11,523 nt of DNA from an uncultured Eubacteriales bacterium (lineage in GTDB: Bacteria; Bacillota_I; Bacilli_A; RF39; UBA660): contig ONXO01000062.1 of the NCBI GenBank assembly GCA_900321795.1, positions 1-11,523 on the forward strand, read 5' to 3'. Position numbers and translations under genes: made by a program. Below the pieces are notes generated by a model. The model was not told where the DNA came from. It did not search any database and worked only from the letters and a program-made list of their open reading frames with translations. This document shows positions 1 through 6,589 of the stretch, piece by piece (positions within the stretch are counted from its first letter, which is position 1; every line of letters starts with the position of its first letter).

Positions 1-65
1 CCAAAGATTCCACCTGCACACAAAACTATTACTACTAATAAAATAACAAATTGACTTTTTTTCAT
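1..65 (-). CDS. Start of a secreted or membrane-anchored protein (cut by left edge)
   Basis: Only the first 21 complete codons are visible, reading MKKSQFVILLVVIVLCAGGIF and then running off the window. Two lysines followed by a long hydrophobic stretch (residues 6 to about 17) are what a signal peptide or N-terminal membrane anchor looks like. A cysteine is present, but the residues before it (IVL) do not make a good lipobox, so a lipoprotein is not favoured. The start is set by AAGGAG at 81-76 on the minus strand, 10 bases before the ATG. The gene has its own promoter just after asnB with a G8 tract in the spacer (see the promoter entry). The function of the mature protein cannot be judged. 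Confidence 0.65.
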   Translation of the reverse strand, partial: MKKSQFVILLVVIVLCAGGIF

Positions 66-94
66 AACTTCTTTTCTCCTTCTTTCTATAGTTA

Positions 95-125
95 ATTATA
101 TCATAGGTTTCCCCCCCCATGTCAA
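95..125 (-). promoter_or_regulatory. Candidate phase-variable promoter: TTGACA - 19 nt with G8 - TATAAT
   Basis: On the minus strand a perfect -35 box TTGACA (125-120) and a perfect -10 box TATAAT (100-95) are separated by 19 bases. TGA directly before the -10 gives an extended -10. The spacer contains eight consecutive G (118-111). The start of transcription would be near 88, and the AAGGAG of the left-edge gene follows at 81-76. The optimal spacer is about 17, so losing one or two G would strengthen the promoter and gaining G would weaken it. The boxes and run are seen directly; variability is inferred by analogy with known homopolymer-spacer promoters such as Neisseria porA and Bordetella fim. 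Confidence 0.75.
111..118. repeat. Homopolymer run G8 (C8 on plus strand)
   Basis: Eight identical G:C pairs occur in DNA where G:C pairs are scarce; I saw no other G or C run of this length in the window. It sits exactly between the -35 and -10 boxes of the left-edge gene. Runs of this kind change length by strand slippage during replication. The count may also be subject to sequencing or assembly error. Confidence 0.9.
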
Positions 126-135
126 TAATTCCCCT

Positions 136-1947
136 CTAGTTTTCAAAGAATATTTGATGCCACTTTAAGAAAACATATACACTCCATAGTTTTCTATAAT
201 TATCCTTTTTACCACTTACATGATTATCAAGCATTTTATTTAAATATTTAACATTAAAATATTCATTGGCAAAATCGCTATTAAATTTACTTTTTATATC
301 ACTGTAAACGTCTTCTTCTTTCATCCATTCTCTAATTGGAACTGGGAAGCCTAGTTTTTTCTTTTTATAAGCTTCAGTAGGTATAACCTTTTTAGCAGCA
401 TCACGAAGAGCTACTTTAGTGTTAGTTTTGTTTACTTTATATTCAGTAGGTAAAGAACTTGCAATTTTAAACACTTCTTTATCAACAAAAGGCACTCTGG
501 CTTCTATAGAATGAGCCATTGTCATTCTATCACCTTTTTTAAGTATATCTTTAACAAGCCAACAATTTAAATCAATAGCCTGCATTTTGGTTAAATTATC
601 GCGTGTTTTAAACTTGTCTAAAAACTTTCCTGTAATATCACTAGCTCTAAATTTTTCTTTCTTCTTTAGAACTTTGTTAATCTCATTTTTACCCCACACA
701 GGCGAAACACCTACATATGCGTTTTCTACCTTTTCTCCTCTTCTAACTATAAAGTTAACTCCGCGCATGCTTGGGAAAAGTGAAAAAAATTTACTTGCTG
801 TATGTCTTAAAAAATAAGGTATTTTATTATAAAATTGATAATCTACTTCTTCTCTATAATAGTTGTATCCTCCAAAGAATTCATCAGCACCTTCACCAGA
901 AAGTACTACTTTAACATCTTCACTAGCTATTTTAGCCACAAAATAAAGTGCAGTTATAGCTGGATCTTCAGTAGGCTCATCCATATGATAAATTGTATCA
1001 TTAAGCACATTAAAATACTCTTCTTTAGTAATAATCTTACTTTTATTAGTAATGCCTAACTTATCAGTTAAATCTTTTGCATACTCTATTTCACTATATT
1101 TCTTATTTTCGTAACCAACTGTATATGTTTTATCAGGATGTGCTAAAGAAACAATGTATGAAGAATCTATTCCACTTGAAAGGAATGATCCAACTTCAAC
1201 ATCACTAACCATATGATATTTAACAGACTCATCCATTACGTTAACTATATTGTCTACAGCTTTGTCATAACCATCTTTCTTTGTATTAAAATCTATTTCA
1301 AAATATCTTTTAACATTTATTTTTCCATCTTTATAAGTTAATGTACATCCTGGCTTTAACTCTTTAACACCTTTAAAGAAAGATTCTTCTCTTGGATTAA
1401 AACCAAATACTAAATAACTAGAAAGAACTTCTTCATTCATTTCTTTTTTAAAATCAGGATGTTCTAAGAAAGCTTTAATTTCTGATGCAAACATAAATGT
1501 TTTATTATTTTCATAATAGTAAAAAGGCTTAATACCAAAATAATCTCTAGCACAAAATACAATGTCTTCTTCTTTATCATAAATAGCAAAAGCAAACATC
1601 CCTCTCAAATGTTTAGGCATTTCTTCTTTCCACTTTAAATATCCATTTAAAATTACTTCTGTATCACTATTAGTATTAAAAGTATATTCTTTAAGTTCTT
1701 CTTTTAATTCTTTATAGTTATATATTTCACCATTAAAAACTATAACTAATCTATCGTCATAAGAAAACATTGGCTGAGCCCCACCTTTTAAATCTATAAT
1801 AGATAAACGTTTATGCCCTAGAGCTATATCATCATTTATATAATATCCTTCTCCATCAGGCCCTCTATGATTAATTCTATCAGCCATATTCTTTATAATT
1901 TTTTTATTATTTTTAGTGTTTCCTACAAATCCAACTATTCCACACAT
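136..1947 (-). CDS. asnB: Asparagine synthase (glutamine-hydrolysing)
   Basis: A 603-residue cytoplasmic enzyme that makes asparagine from aspartate, ATP and glutamine. The N-terminal class II glutaminase domain starts MCGIVGF, where Cys2 is the nucleophile after Met removal, and continues with the family motifs NHRGPDG (about 27-33), ALGHKRLSIIDL and FNGEIYNY. The C-terminal synthetase domain has the pyrophosphate loop LSSGIDSSY (about 255-263) and, further on, VVLSGEGADEFFGGYNYY and the conserved MAHSIEARVPF stretch. Length is typical of Bacillus-type AsnB (about 600-630). AGGAGG at 1961-1956, 8 bases before the ATG, fixes the start. The gene has its own promoter and a predicted leader of only about 20 bases, so no T-box. 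It lies downstream of a glucan hydrolase but is probably a separate unit. No obvious terminator follows. A role in modifying cell-wall or surface material by amidation is possible, but plain asparagine synthesis is the default call. Confidence 0.93.
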   Translation of the reverse strand: MCGIVGFVGNTKNNKKIIKNMADRINHRGPDGEGYYINDDIALGHKRLSIIDLKGGAQPMFSYDDRLVIVFNGEIYNYKELKEELKEYTFNTNSDTEVILNGYLKWKEEMPKHLRGMFAFAIYDKEEDIVFCARDYFGIKPFYYYENNKTFMFASEIKAFLEHPDFKKEMNEEVLSSYLVFGFNPREESFFKGVKELKPGCTLTYKDGKINVKRYFEIDFNTKKDGYDKAVDNIVNVMDESVKYHMVSDVEVGSFLSSGIDSSYIVSLAHPDKTYTVGYENKKYSEIEYAKDLTDKLGITNKSKIITKEEYFNVLNDTIYHMDEPTEDPAITALYFVAKIASEDVKVVLSGEGADEFFGGYNYYREEVDYQFYNKIPYFLRHTASKFFSLFPSMRGVNFIVRRGEKVENAYVGVSPVWGKNEINKVLKKKEKFRASDITGKFLDKFKTRDNLTKMQAIDLNCWLVKDILKKGDRMTMAHSIEARVPFVDKEVFKIASSLPTEYKVNKTNTKVALRDAAKKVIPTEAYKKKKLGFPVPIREWMKEEDVYSDIKSKFNSDFANEYFNVKYLNKMLDNHVSGKKDNYRKLWSVYVFLKWHQIFFEN

Positions 1948-1973
1948 ATTATATTCCTCCTACTTCTATAATT

Positions 1974-2002
1974 ATTATAGGAAAAAAAAGAAGAAAATAC
2001 AA
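1974..2002 (-). promoter_or_regulatory. asnB promoter, TTGTAT-17-TATAAT
   Basis: Minus strand -35 TTGTAT (2002-1997), spacer of 17, -10 TATAAT (1979-1974). The predicted start near 1967 leaves a leader of about 20 bases that contains AGGAGG (1961-1956). The -35 lies in the loop of the preceding terminator-like hairpin, so the gap between the two genes is used twice. Confidence 0.7.
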
Positions 2003-2015
2003 TTTATTTTTCTTC
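1982..2015 (-). terminator. Weak intrinsic terminator after the GH13 gene
   Basis: On the minus strand GAAGAAAA (2015-2008) can pair with TTTTCTTC (1997-1990) across a 10-base loop, followed at once by eight T (1989-1982). The stem has only two G:C pairs, so it is weak, but the position 16 bases past the TGA stop and the T8 tail fit. It overlaps the asnB promoter. Confidence 0.45.
1998..2015. repeat. 18-base direct repeat, copy 1 (asnB -35 region)
   Basis: Plus strand tacaatttatttttcttc, identical to 3932-3949. Both copies contain most of a promoter -35 box (TTGTA on the minus strand) with the A-rich stretch GAAGAAAAATAAA just upstream. An A-rich UP-type promoter element is one reading; chance similarity in AT-rich DNA is another. 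Confidence 0.6.
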
Positions 2016-2031
2016 AAAAATATGTTTTAAC

Positions 2032-3876
2032 TCATTTTATTTTCTTTAAAGATAAAGTACCATGAGGCATTAACTTTTTAACATCACTATTATCTAATGT
2101 ATAAATTTCATTAGGATTATCATAAAAATTTGGTAAATAAAGAATTTTATCAGTTCTATTAACAATAGTAAAAGTTTTTTCAGAATTACTAATTCTTTCA
2201 AATGCAAAATAATCATTATTAATATCTACTACATTTAAATCAGCTTTTTCTAAGAACTTCTCTTTATTTCTAATCCATCCAATATATTTAACACTTTTCA
2301 AAACATCTACATCTATATTATTCCATGGAAATGGTTTACGATTAGACAAATTTCCCATTCCCATAAGGCCTACTTCATCACCATAAAAAATAGATAATAT
2401 ACCCGGTAAAAAAGCTAAAGTAAATAAATAACTTTTAAGAATTGATTTTCCGTTTTTATATTCATCTTCACATAGATGATAATTCTTAGCCCAATATACA
2501 TCTTCATTTTTCAAGTTCCAAGCCCATTCACTATTTAATTGAAACTCATTACTTCCAAATATATTAATAGCTCTTGATATATCATGTGTTGAAGTAAAAT
2601 TCATAAGAGAAAAAATAGTATCTTTAGGATATTCATATTTTATTTGATTTATAATATCATTTAACTTATATGTATCACTATATTTAAAATATCTTATGAG
2701 TGCATCCATTAAGGTATAATTCATTACTGAGTCCATTCCCTTACCTGATTCAATATATCCCCTGTTCATTCTCATTGGATTCTTCCACACTTCTCCTAGA
2801 ATAAATCCATCCTCTTTATTTCTTTTAACAGCTCTTCTAATACCTTCGATAAACTCATCACTTAATTCATCAGCGACATCTAATCTAAGCCCATCAATAC
2901 CTAAAGAGAACCACAAATCAACAATTCCGTTTTTACCATAAATATATTCTTGCCATTCCTTTGAACTACCATCGCAAACAGGAAGATTTTTCATTCCCCA
3001 CCAATAGTCAAAATATGTCTTTCCGTTTGCATAATGCTTTTTAAAAAATGGATAATATATAGATTCTTTACTTTGAAATGCACCTATATTATTGAAAGAA
3101 CCCAGTTCATTAAAATATTTACTATCATTTCCTGTATGATTGAATACTGCATCTAATATAACTTTTATCCCCTTACTATGTGCTTTATTACATAATGACT
3201 TTAAATCATCATTACTCCCTACATATGGATCTACAAGCTCAAAATCAGATGTATCATATCTATGATTAGACTGACTCCATAAAATTGGACTTAAGTAAAT
3301 AATACTAGCACCTAGTGATTTAATATAATCTAAAGATTCCTCTATTCCCTTTAAATTTCCACCATAAAAATCACAGTTCCAAATACCTTCTTCATTAGGG
3401 CCTATTATCATTTCTTCATCCCACGAATTATGAATAGTTCTTCTAGGCATATTCATTAAATCATCATTTCCACTTTTCTTAAATCGATCAACAAAAATAT
3501 GATACATTATTTTCCCTTTAGCCCAATCAGGAACATCAAAATTAATACTTATTTTCATTTTTTCACTATTTAAGATAGAATCCCCAATACCATTATTTTT
3601 AATATACATTGTTTTATTATGGACATGAAATAAAAAATAATAATGAAATATTGCTCTAGTAGGCAATTCTATTTCGTTTTCAAAATAAGCAAATTCACTT
3701 TCATTTTTTTTATGAAAAAGTTTAAAATCTCTAATACCTTCAACTACAAATTTGACATCTTCAATCCATCCATATAGCATAGGTATTCTTGCAATAATGC
3801 GATATTTTTTTCCATTGTATGTATCACTAATTTCTTCAATCTTATAATAATCATTGTCTAAACTCATGTCTTGCAT
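2032..3876 (-). CDS. GH13 alpha-glucan hydrolase (neopullulanase / cyclomaltodextrinase / maltogenic amylase-like)
   Basis: A 614-residue protein without a signal peptide, so probably a cytoplasmic enzyme that cuts imported maltodextrins or stored glucan. An N-terminal beta-rich region of about 120 residues resembles the extra N-domain of the neopullulanase group. The (beta/alpha)8 catalytic barrel begins around WAKGKIMYHIFVDRF. The GH13 motifs are visible in order: DAVFNH (about 241-247), GLRLDVADE with the nucleophile Asp (about 331), GEVW with the acid/base Glu (about 361), and FTSTHD with the third catalytic Asp (about 430). A short beta C-domain ends the protein. Exact substrate (pullulan, cyclodextrin, maltodextrin) cannot be told. 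The start is preceded by AGAGGT at 3886-3881 with a 4-base gap; the Met three codons later would have a 13-base gap and is less likely. It has its own promoter and no sugar transporter gene in view. Confidence 0.88.
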   Translation of the reverse strand: MQDMSLDNDYYKIEEISDTYNGKKYRIIARIPMLYGWIEDVKFVVEGIRDFKLFHKKNESEFAYFENEIELPTRAIFHYYFLFHVHNKTMYIKNNGIGDSILNSEKMKISINFDVPDWAKGKIMYHIFVDRFKKSGNDDLMNMPRRTIHNSWDEEMIIGPNEEGIWNCDFYGGNLKGIEESLDYIKSLGASIIYLSPILWSQSNHRYDTSDFELVDPYVGSNDDLKSLCNKAHSKGIKVILDAVFNHTGNDSKYFNELGSFNNIGAFQSKESIYYPFFKKHYANGKTYFDYWWGMKNLPVCDGSSKEWQEYIYGKNGIVDLWFSLGIDGLRLDVADELSDEFIEGIRRAVKRNKEDGFILGEVWKNPMRMNRGYIESGKGMDSVMNYTLMDALIRYFKYSDTYKLNDIINQIKYEYPKDTIFSLMNFTSTHDISRAINIFGSNEFQLNSEWAWNLKNEDVYWAKNYHLCEDEYKNGKSILKSYLFTLAFLPGILSIFYGDEVGLMGMGNLSNRKPFPWNNIDVDVLKSVKYIGWIRNKEKFLEKADLNVVDINNDYFAFERISNSEKTFTIVNRTDKILYLPNFYDNPNEIYTLDNSDVKKLMPHGTLSLKKIK

Positions 3877-3905
3877 ATTTACCTCTTATAAACTAACACC
3901 TAAGC

Positions 3906-3933
3906 TAATTATAATAAAATAAGGCTATAATTA
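3906..3933. repeat. Inverted repeat over the GH13 promoter
   Basis: Plus strand taattata (3906-3913) and tataatta (3926-3933) are perfect inverted arms of 8 bases with a 12-base gap. They overlap the -10 box and the edge of the -35 box. This could be an operator for a regulator of sugar use, but the arms are all A/T and TATAAT itself forms much of one arm, so chance is quite possible. Confidence 0.4.
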
Positions 3934-3936
3934 CAA
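3908..3936 (-). promoter_or_regulatory. GH13 gene promoter, TTGTAA-17-TATAAT
   Basis: Minus strand -35 TTGTAA (3936-3931), spacer of 17, -10 TATAAT (3913-3908). The -35 begins just after the yabQ stop codon. The start of transcription is predicted near 3901, giving a leader of about 25 bases. The same -35/-10 style is used by asnB, which suggests vegetative sigma-A expression rather than sporulation control. Confidence 0.7.
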
Positions 3937-3949
3937 TTTATTTTTCTTC
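3932..3949. repeat. 18-base direct repeat, copy 2 (GH13 -35 region)
   Basis: Identical to 1998-2015. In this copy the bases also encode the last residues (EEK) and the stop codon of YabQ, so the sequence is under coding pressure here, unlike in copy 1. Confidence 0.6.
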
Positions 3950-4246
3950 TTTTGTATTGCTTTTTACTTTTAAGTGCTTTCTTAAATACTTACTCTTATT
4001 AACAAAAAGTATAAAACCAATTGCAAACACTATTAAAAAATATATATGTACTACTCCGTAGTTAATAGCTTTAAGTAACAAAAAATATACTAAAAATACA
4101 ATTAAGCAAAAAAGTATATTAATAAGTATTCTATAAAGTATTTTACTTTTATATAGAAAATTATAACTGAGATTATATAGATATGAAAAGATAATACCAT
4201 AACAAAAAGAAAATAGTATGCTTAGAAGTTGCTCTTTAAGTCCCAT
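3938..4246 (-). CDS. yabQ: Spore cortex biosynthesis protein YabQ
   Basis: A 102-residue, very hydrophobic protein with about three membrane spans (roughly 5-30, 35-62 and 65-84) and a basic C-terminal tail ending KSNTKEEK. YabQ is known in Bacillus subtilis as a mother-cell membrane protein needed to make the spore cortex. The B. subtilis protein is about twice as long, but short versions are usual in clostridia. Recognition rests mainly on size, topology and position directly after yabP: the yabP stop and yabQ start overlap as TAATG, which implies translational coupling and a shared message. In B. subtilis the division gene divIC follows yabQ; here a glucan hydrolase follows instead. Confidence 0.8.
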   Translation of the reverse strand: MGLKEQLLSILFSFCYGIIFSYLYNLSYNFLYKSKILYRILINILFCLIVFLVYFLLLKAINYGVVHIYFLIVFAIGFILFVNKSKYLRKHLKVKSNTKEEK

Positions 4247-4539
4247 TATTTGAATAGTTTTGAAAGCACGCTTTCTTTATTTACTTTCTTTCCTCCTGCA
4301 TCTACATAATTAACAGAATCAACTCTTCCTTTAATAGATAATGTTCCCTGAAATGTATCTAATTTAATTAACTCTAAACCTTCACCTTTTATTAACATAT
4401 AACCCATTACACTATTTAAAAAAAATTCTTTATTGTCAAAACTTTCTAACTTTTTAACTCCCGTTATAACAGAAGTCTTTCTTTCATTAATTGTTACTGT
4501 ATGATTTAGATTGCTTTCCATAACTATATTTTTATCCAT
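4246..4539 (-). CDS. yabP: Sporulation protein YabP
   Basis: A 97-residue soluble protein of the YabP/YqfC family, made in the mother cell and required for cortex and coat formation in Bacillus subtilis. The family pattern is clear: an early HTVTINERKTSVITGVKKLESFD stretch, then a central GYMLIKGEGLELIKLDTFQGTLSIKGRVDSVNY core of beta strands with conserved glycines, and a basic C-terminus. A GGTGA motif at 4551-4547 lies 7 bases before the ATG. Only about 29 bases separate it from the spoVG terminator, so it is driven either by a promoter inside that gap (a SigE-like -10 is present) or by read-through. It overlaps yabQ by one base. Confidence 0.92.
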   Translation of the reverse strand: MDKNIVMESNLNHTVTINERKTSVITGVKKLESFDNKEFFLNSVMGYMLIKGEGLELIKLDTFQGTLSIKGRVDSVNYVDAGGKKVNKESVLSKLFK

Positions 4540-4556
4540 ATATTCTTCACCAGTAA

Positions 4557-4584
4557 AATATATGCAAGAAAAAAAGTTCTATTA
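4557..4584 (-). promoter_or_regulatory. Candidate SigE-type promoter for yabP
   Basis: Minus strand CATATATT (4564-4557) fits the SigE -10 pattern CATAYAHT well. TAATAGA (4584-4578), 13 bases upstream, matches the SigE -35 weakly. SigE control is known for yabP in Bacillus subtilis. The predicted start would fall very close to the ribosome site, and the -35 overlaps the spoVG terminator stem, so this stays tentative. Confidence 0.3.
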
Positions 4585-4594
4585 CTAGAACTTA
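4569..4594 (-). terminator. spoVG intrinsic terminator
   Basis: Minus strand AAGTTCTA (4593-4586), loop GTAA, then TAGAACTT (4581-4574), a perfect 8-base-pair stem with a GNRA-type tetraloop, followed by five more T (4573-4569). The stem begins inside the TAA stop codon of spoVG. It should end most spoVG transcripts before yabP. Confidence 0.8.
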
Positions 4595-4870
4595 TTCTTC
4601 ACTAGCTACTTCGTTAGTAGAGTTTTCATATGCATCAAGAATTGCTTTTTCAAACATAGTACGAACTTCTTGATTAATTGGATGAGCTATATCTCTAAAT
4701 CCACCAGCACTAGTTTTTCTACTAGGCATTGCAATGAATAATCCTTTAGTCCCTTCTATAATTCTGATGTCATGAACAGCAAATTCATCATCAAGTAAAA
4801 CTGATGCAACCGCTTTCATACGAGAGTCTTCTCTTTCAGCTCTTCTAATAGTTACGTTAGTTATTTTCAT
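4592..4870 (-). CDS. spoVG: Septation/sporulation regulator SpoVG
   Basis: A 92-residue small nucleic-acid-binding protein. SpoVG affects asymmetric septation and cortex formation in Bacillus and regulates many genes in other Bacillota. The sequence follows the family from end to end: MKITNVTIRR, DSRMKAVASVLLDDEFAVHDIRIIEG, the hallmark GLFIAMPSRKT, FRDIAHPI and a variable acidic tail (ASEE). Length is typical (about 85-100). A strong AAGGAGGT (4883-4876) lies 5 bases before the ATG. It has its own promoter and terminator, so it can form a single-gene unit. I see a sigma-A-like promoter but no convincing SigH promoter, although spoVG is a classic SigH target in B. subtilis. Confidence 0.96.
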   Translation of the reverse strand: MKITNVTIRRAEREDSRMKAVASVLLDDEFAVHDIRIIEGTKGLFIAMPSRKTSAGGFRDIAHPINQEVRTMFEKAILDAYENSTNEVASEE

Positions 4871-4898
4871 GATTTACCTCCTTGTAACTTATAATATA

Positions 4899-4927
4899 AT
4901 TATATCTTTTATTTTTACCTAAATCAA
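4899..4927 (-). promoter_or_regulatory. spoVG promoter, TTGATT-17-TATAAT
   Basis: Minus strand -35 TTGATT (4927-4922), spacer of 17, -10 TATAAT (4904-4899). Predicted start near 4892, with the strong AAGGAGGT just downstream. AGGTAAA within the spacer is only loosely like a SigH -35 and has no matching GAAT at the right distance. Confidence 0.7.
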
Positions 4928-4965
4928 GAAAATTATTACAAAAGGTAAATATTTATGTAAACTGT

Positions 4966-6339
4966 TTATTTAATTAATACTTTATAATCATTATATTTGT
5001 CAATGACTTTCCTATCACTAAAATATACTTTTTCATTTCCAAATAATTGATATTCTTCATGGCCTTTTCCTAATACTAAAAGAGTATCATCATTACTTAG
5101 CATAGCCAAACCATTCTTAATTGCTTCTTCTCTATCATAAATAACTATGTAATTATCATTTTTAACACCTTTTAATATATCTTCCATAATAGCTTCCTCA
5201 TTTTCACTTCTAGGATTATCATCTGTAAAAATAACAAAATCAGATAATCTTGTAGCTATCTCTCCCATTATAGATCTTTTCTTTTTATCCCTATCTCCTC
5301 CACAGCCAATAATGGTATAGATTTTACCTTTAGCACTTTCTCTTGTGCTATTAATTATTTTAAACACAGCATCAGGCGTATGAGCATAGTCAATAATGGC
5401 TTTTGATTTACCTACTTTAATAACTTCATTTCTACCTGTAGGAGCTTGTAATTCATTAGTGACACTAATAATCTTCTTTATATCTACACCAAAACTATTA
5501 ACAATTGCTAAAGCCATCATATAATTATATACATTAAACTTACCTAATAAACTATTTCTAACGAAATAATTTCTATTATCATATTCAAAATTAAGTTTAG
5601 TGCCTTCATCAAACTTATAACTAAATACATTATAATCAGCATCAGAATTTATTCCAATAGTTTTATATTTACCTATTTCGAAACGTTTAGAGTATTCATC
5701 GTCTGTATTTACAACCATAATACCATTATCTTTCATATAATTAATAATTTTTAGCTTACACTTTAGATAATTCTCCATATTTTTATGAAAATCTAAATGG
5801 TCTTCAGTAAGATTAGTGAAGGCAGCAGCATCAAACTTTATTCCAGATATCCTATTAAGTTCTAATGCGTGTGAAGAAACTTCCATAACTATAACTTTAG
5901 CACCCTCATCCATAGATTCAAATATCAAGTTATAAAGAGATAATATATCAGGCGTAGTATTAGGTAAATCTCTAACTTTTTCACTATTTAAATAATAACC
6001 TATGGTACCTACATATGCATTAGAAACACCTAAATTAGTAAGTATCTGGCTAACTAAATAAGCAGTTGTAGTTTTACCATTCGTACCTGTAATCCCAATG
6101 AACTTGACATCACCAAAATATCTAGAATATTCATTTGTCAAAAGCTTTGTCAAATAATTAATTGAATTTTCAACAACCAAAGTAGGTACCGAATATTTTC
6201 CTCTTTCACAAACTATCCTTGAGGCCCCTCTATTTATAGCTTCTTCTATATAATCATGTCCATCAAAATGTTCACCCTTTATAGCGACAAATACATCTCC
6301 TTCTTTAACTAACCTTGAATCTGTTTTTATTTTTATCAT
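4966..6339 (-). CDS. murE: UDP-MurNAc-tripeptide synthetase MurE (probably meso-DAP-adding)
   Basis: A 457-residue cytoplasmic ligase that adds the third residue to UDP-MurNAc-L-Ala-D-Glu in peptidoglycan synthesis. The N-terminal UDP-substrate domain shows TDSRLVKEGDVFVAIKG and GHDYI. The central ATPase domain has the P-loop GITGTNGKTTT (about 82-92), NTTPD, MEVSSHAL and NLTEDHLDFH, with the lysine of KCKLK in the place of the carbamylated Lys. The C-terminal ligase domain has DYAHTPD, GCGGDRDKKKR and DNPRSE. DNPR is the known signature for meso-diaminopimelate; lysine-adding enzymes differ there. The start is preceded by AAAGGA. It sits inside a sporulation cluster, 40 bases after veg and with a hairpin between, and far from any visible mur/dcw genes. 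Confidence 0.95.
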   Translation of the reverse strand: MIKIKTDSRLVKEGDVFVAIKGEHFDGHDYIEEAINRGASRIVCERGKYSVPTLVVENSINYLTKLLTNEYSRYFGDVKFIGITGTNGKTTTAYLVSQILTNLGVSNAYVGTIGYYLNSEKVRDLPNTTPDILSLYNLIFESMDEGAKVIVMEVSSHALELNRISGIKFDAAAFTNLTEDHLDFHKNMENYLKCKLKIINYMKDNGIMVVNTDDEYSKRFEIGKYKTIGINSDADYNVFSYKFDEGTKLNFEYDNRNYFVRNSLLGKFNVYNYMMALAIVNSFGVDIKKIISVTNELQAPTGRNEVIKVGKSKAIIDYAHTPDAVFKIINSTRESAKGKIYTIIGCGGDRDKKKRSIMGEIATRLSDFVIFTDDNPRSENEEAIMEDILKGVKNDNYIVIYDREEAIKNGLAMLSNDDTLLVLGKGHEEYQLFGNEKVYFSDRKVIDKYNDYKVLIK

Positions 6340-6356
6340 AATATTCCTTTCTAAAA

Positions 6357-6382
6357 CTTAAAATCCACTTAATGTGGATTTA
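6357..6382 (-). terminator. Hairpin between veg and murE (weak terminator or attenuator)
   Basis: Minus strand AAATCCAC (6381-6374) pairs perfectly with GTGGATTT (6368-6361) across a 5-base loop, starting inside the veg stop codon. The T tail is short (TTTT, then AAG), so termination is likely partial and murE may depend on read-through. I see no clear promoter in the 40-base gap. Confidence 0.55.
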
Positions 6383-6589
6383 TATTTTTCTTATAATTAC
6401 ATCTTTAGTAAGAACGTCATTGTAAGAAAAACTCTTAACTAAATCCCCAACTTTAACAGTAAATACAAATGGATAAACTTCCGAAACAACTCCTTCACAA
6501 AAATCTTCTTTATTTCTACCCATATTAATTTGAAGAGATACTCTTTCACCTATAAGTGATTTAATATTAGATTTTATTTTACTTATCAT
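6380..6589 (-). CDS. veg: Veg protein
   Basis: A 69-residue protein of the Veg family. In Bacillus subtilis veg is very strongly expressed and its product stimulates biofilm formation genes, apparently by acting against the repressor SinR. The family layout is visible: N-terminal helix with IKSNIKSLIGERVSLQINMGR, then an SH3-like beta fold with EGVVSEVYPFVFTVKV and SFSYNDVLTKDV. It is somewhat shorter than the B. subtilis protein (86 residues), which has an extra tail. Its ATG follows the yabG TAA with no gap; AGGAG inside the end of yabG, about 10 bases before the ATG, serves as ribosome site. So here veg appears to be expressed with yabG, not from the separate strong promoter known in Bacillus. 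Confidence 0.9.
   Translation of the reverse strand: MISKIKSNIKSLIGERVSLQINMGRNKEDFCEGVVSEVYPFVFTVKVGDLVKSFSYNDVLTKDVIIRKI

Noticed and set aside
587..1059. Two plus-strand open frames inside asnB (587-817 and 835-1059)
   Set aside because: They lie antisense to a clearly real gene, encode low-complexity hydrophobic sequence with no recognisable family, and have no good ribosome site.
1948..2031. T-box or other riboswitch before asnB
   Set aside because: The predicted leader is only about 20 bases and holds no T-box sequence or structure.
4921..4965. Intrinsic terminator directly after murE
   Set aside because: Only a 5-base pairing (TTACA with TGTAA) with a long loop and no T tail could be found.
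4949..4966. Catabolite-repression (cre) site after murE in the TTTACATAAA region
   Set aside because: It lacks the central CG of the cre consensus and lies at the end of a cell-wall gene.
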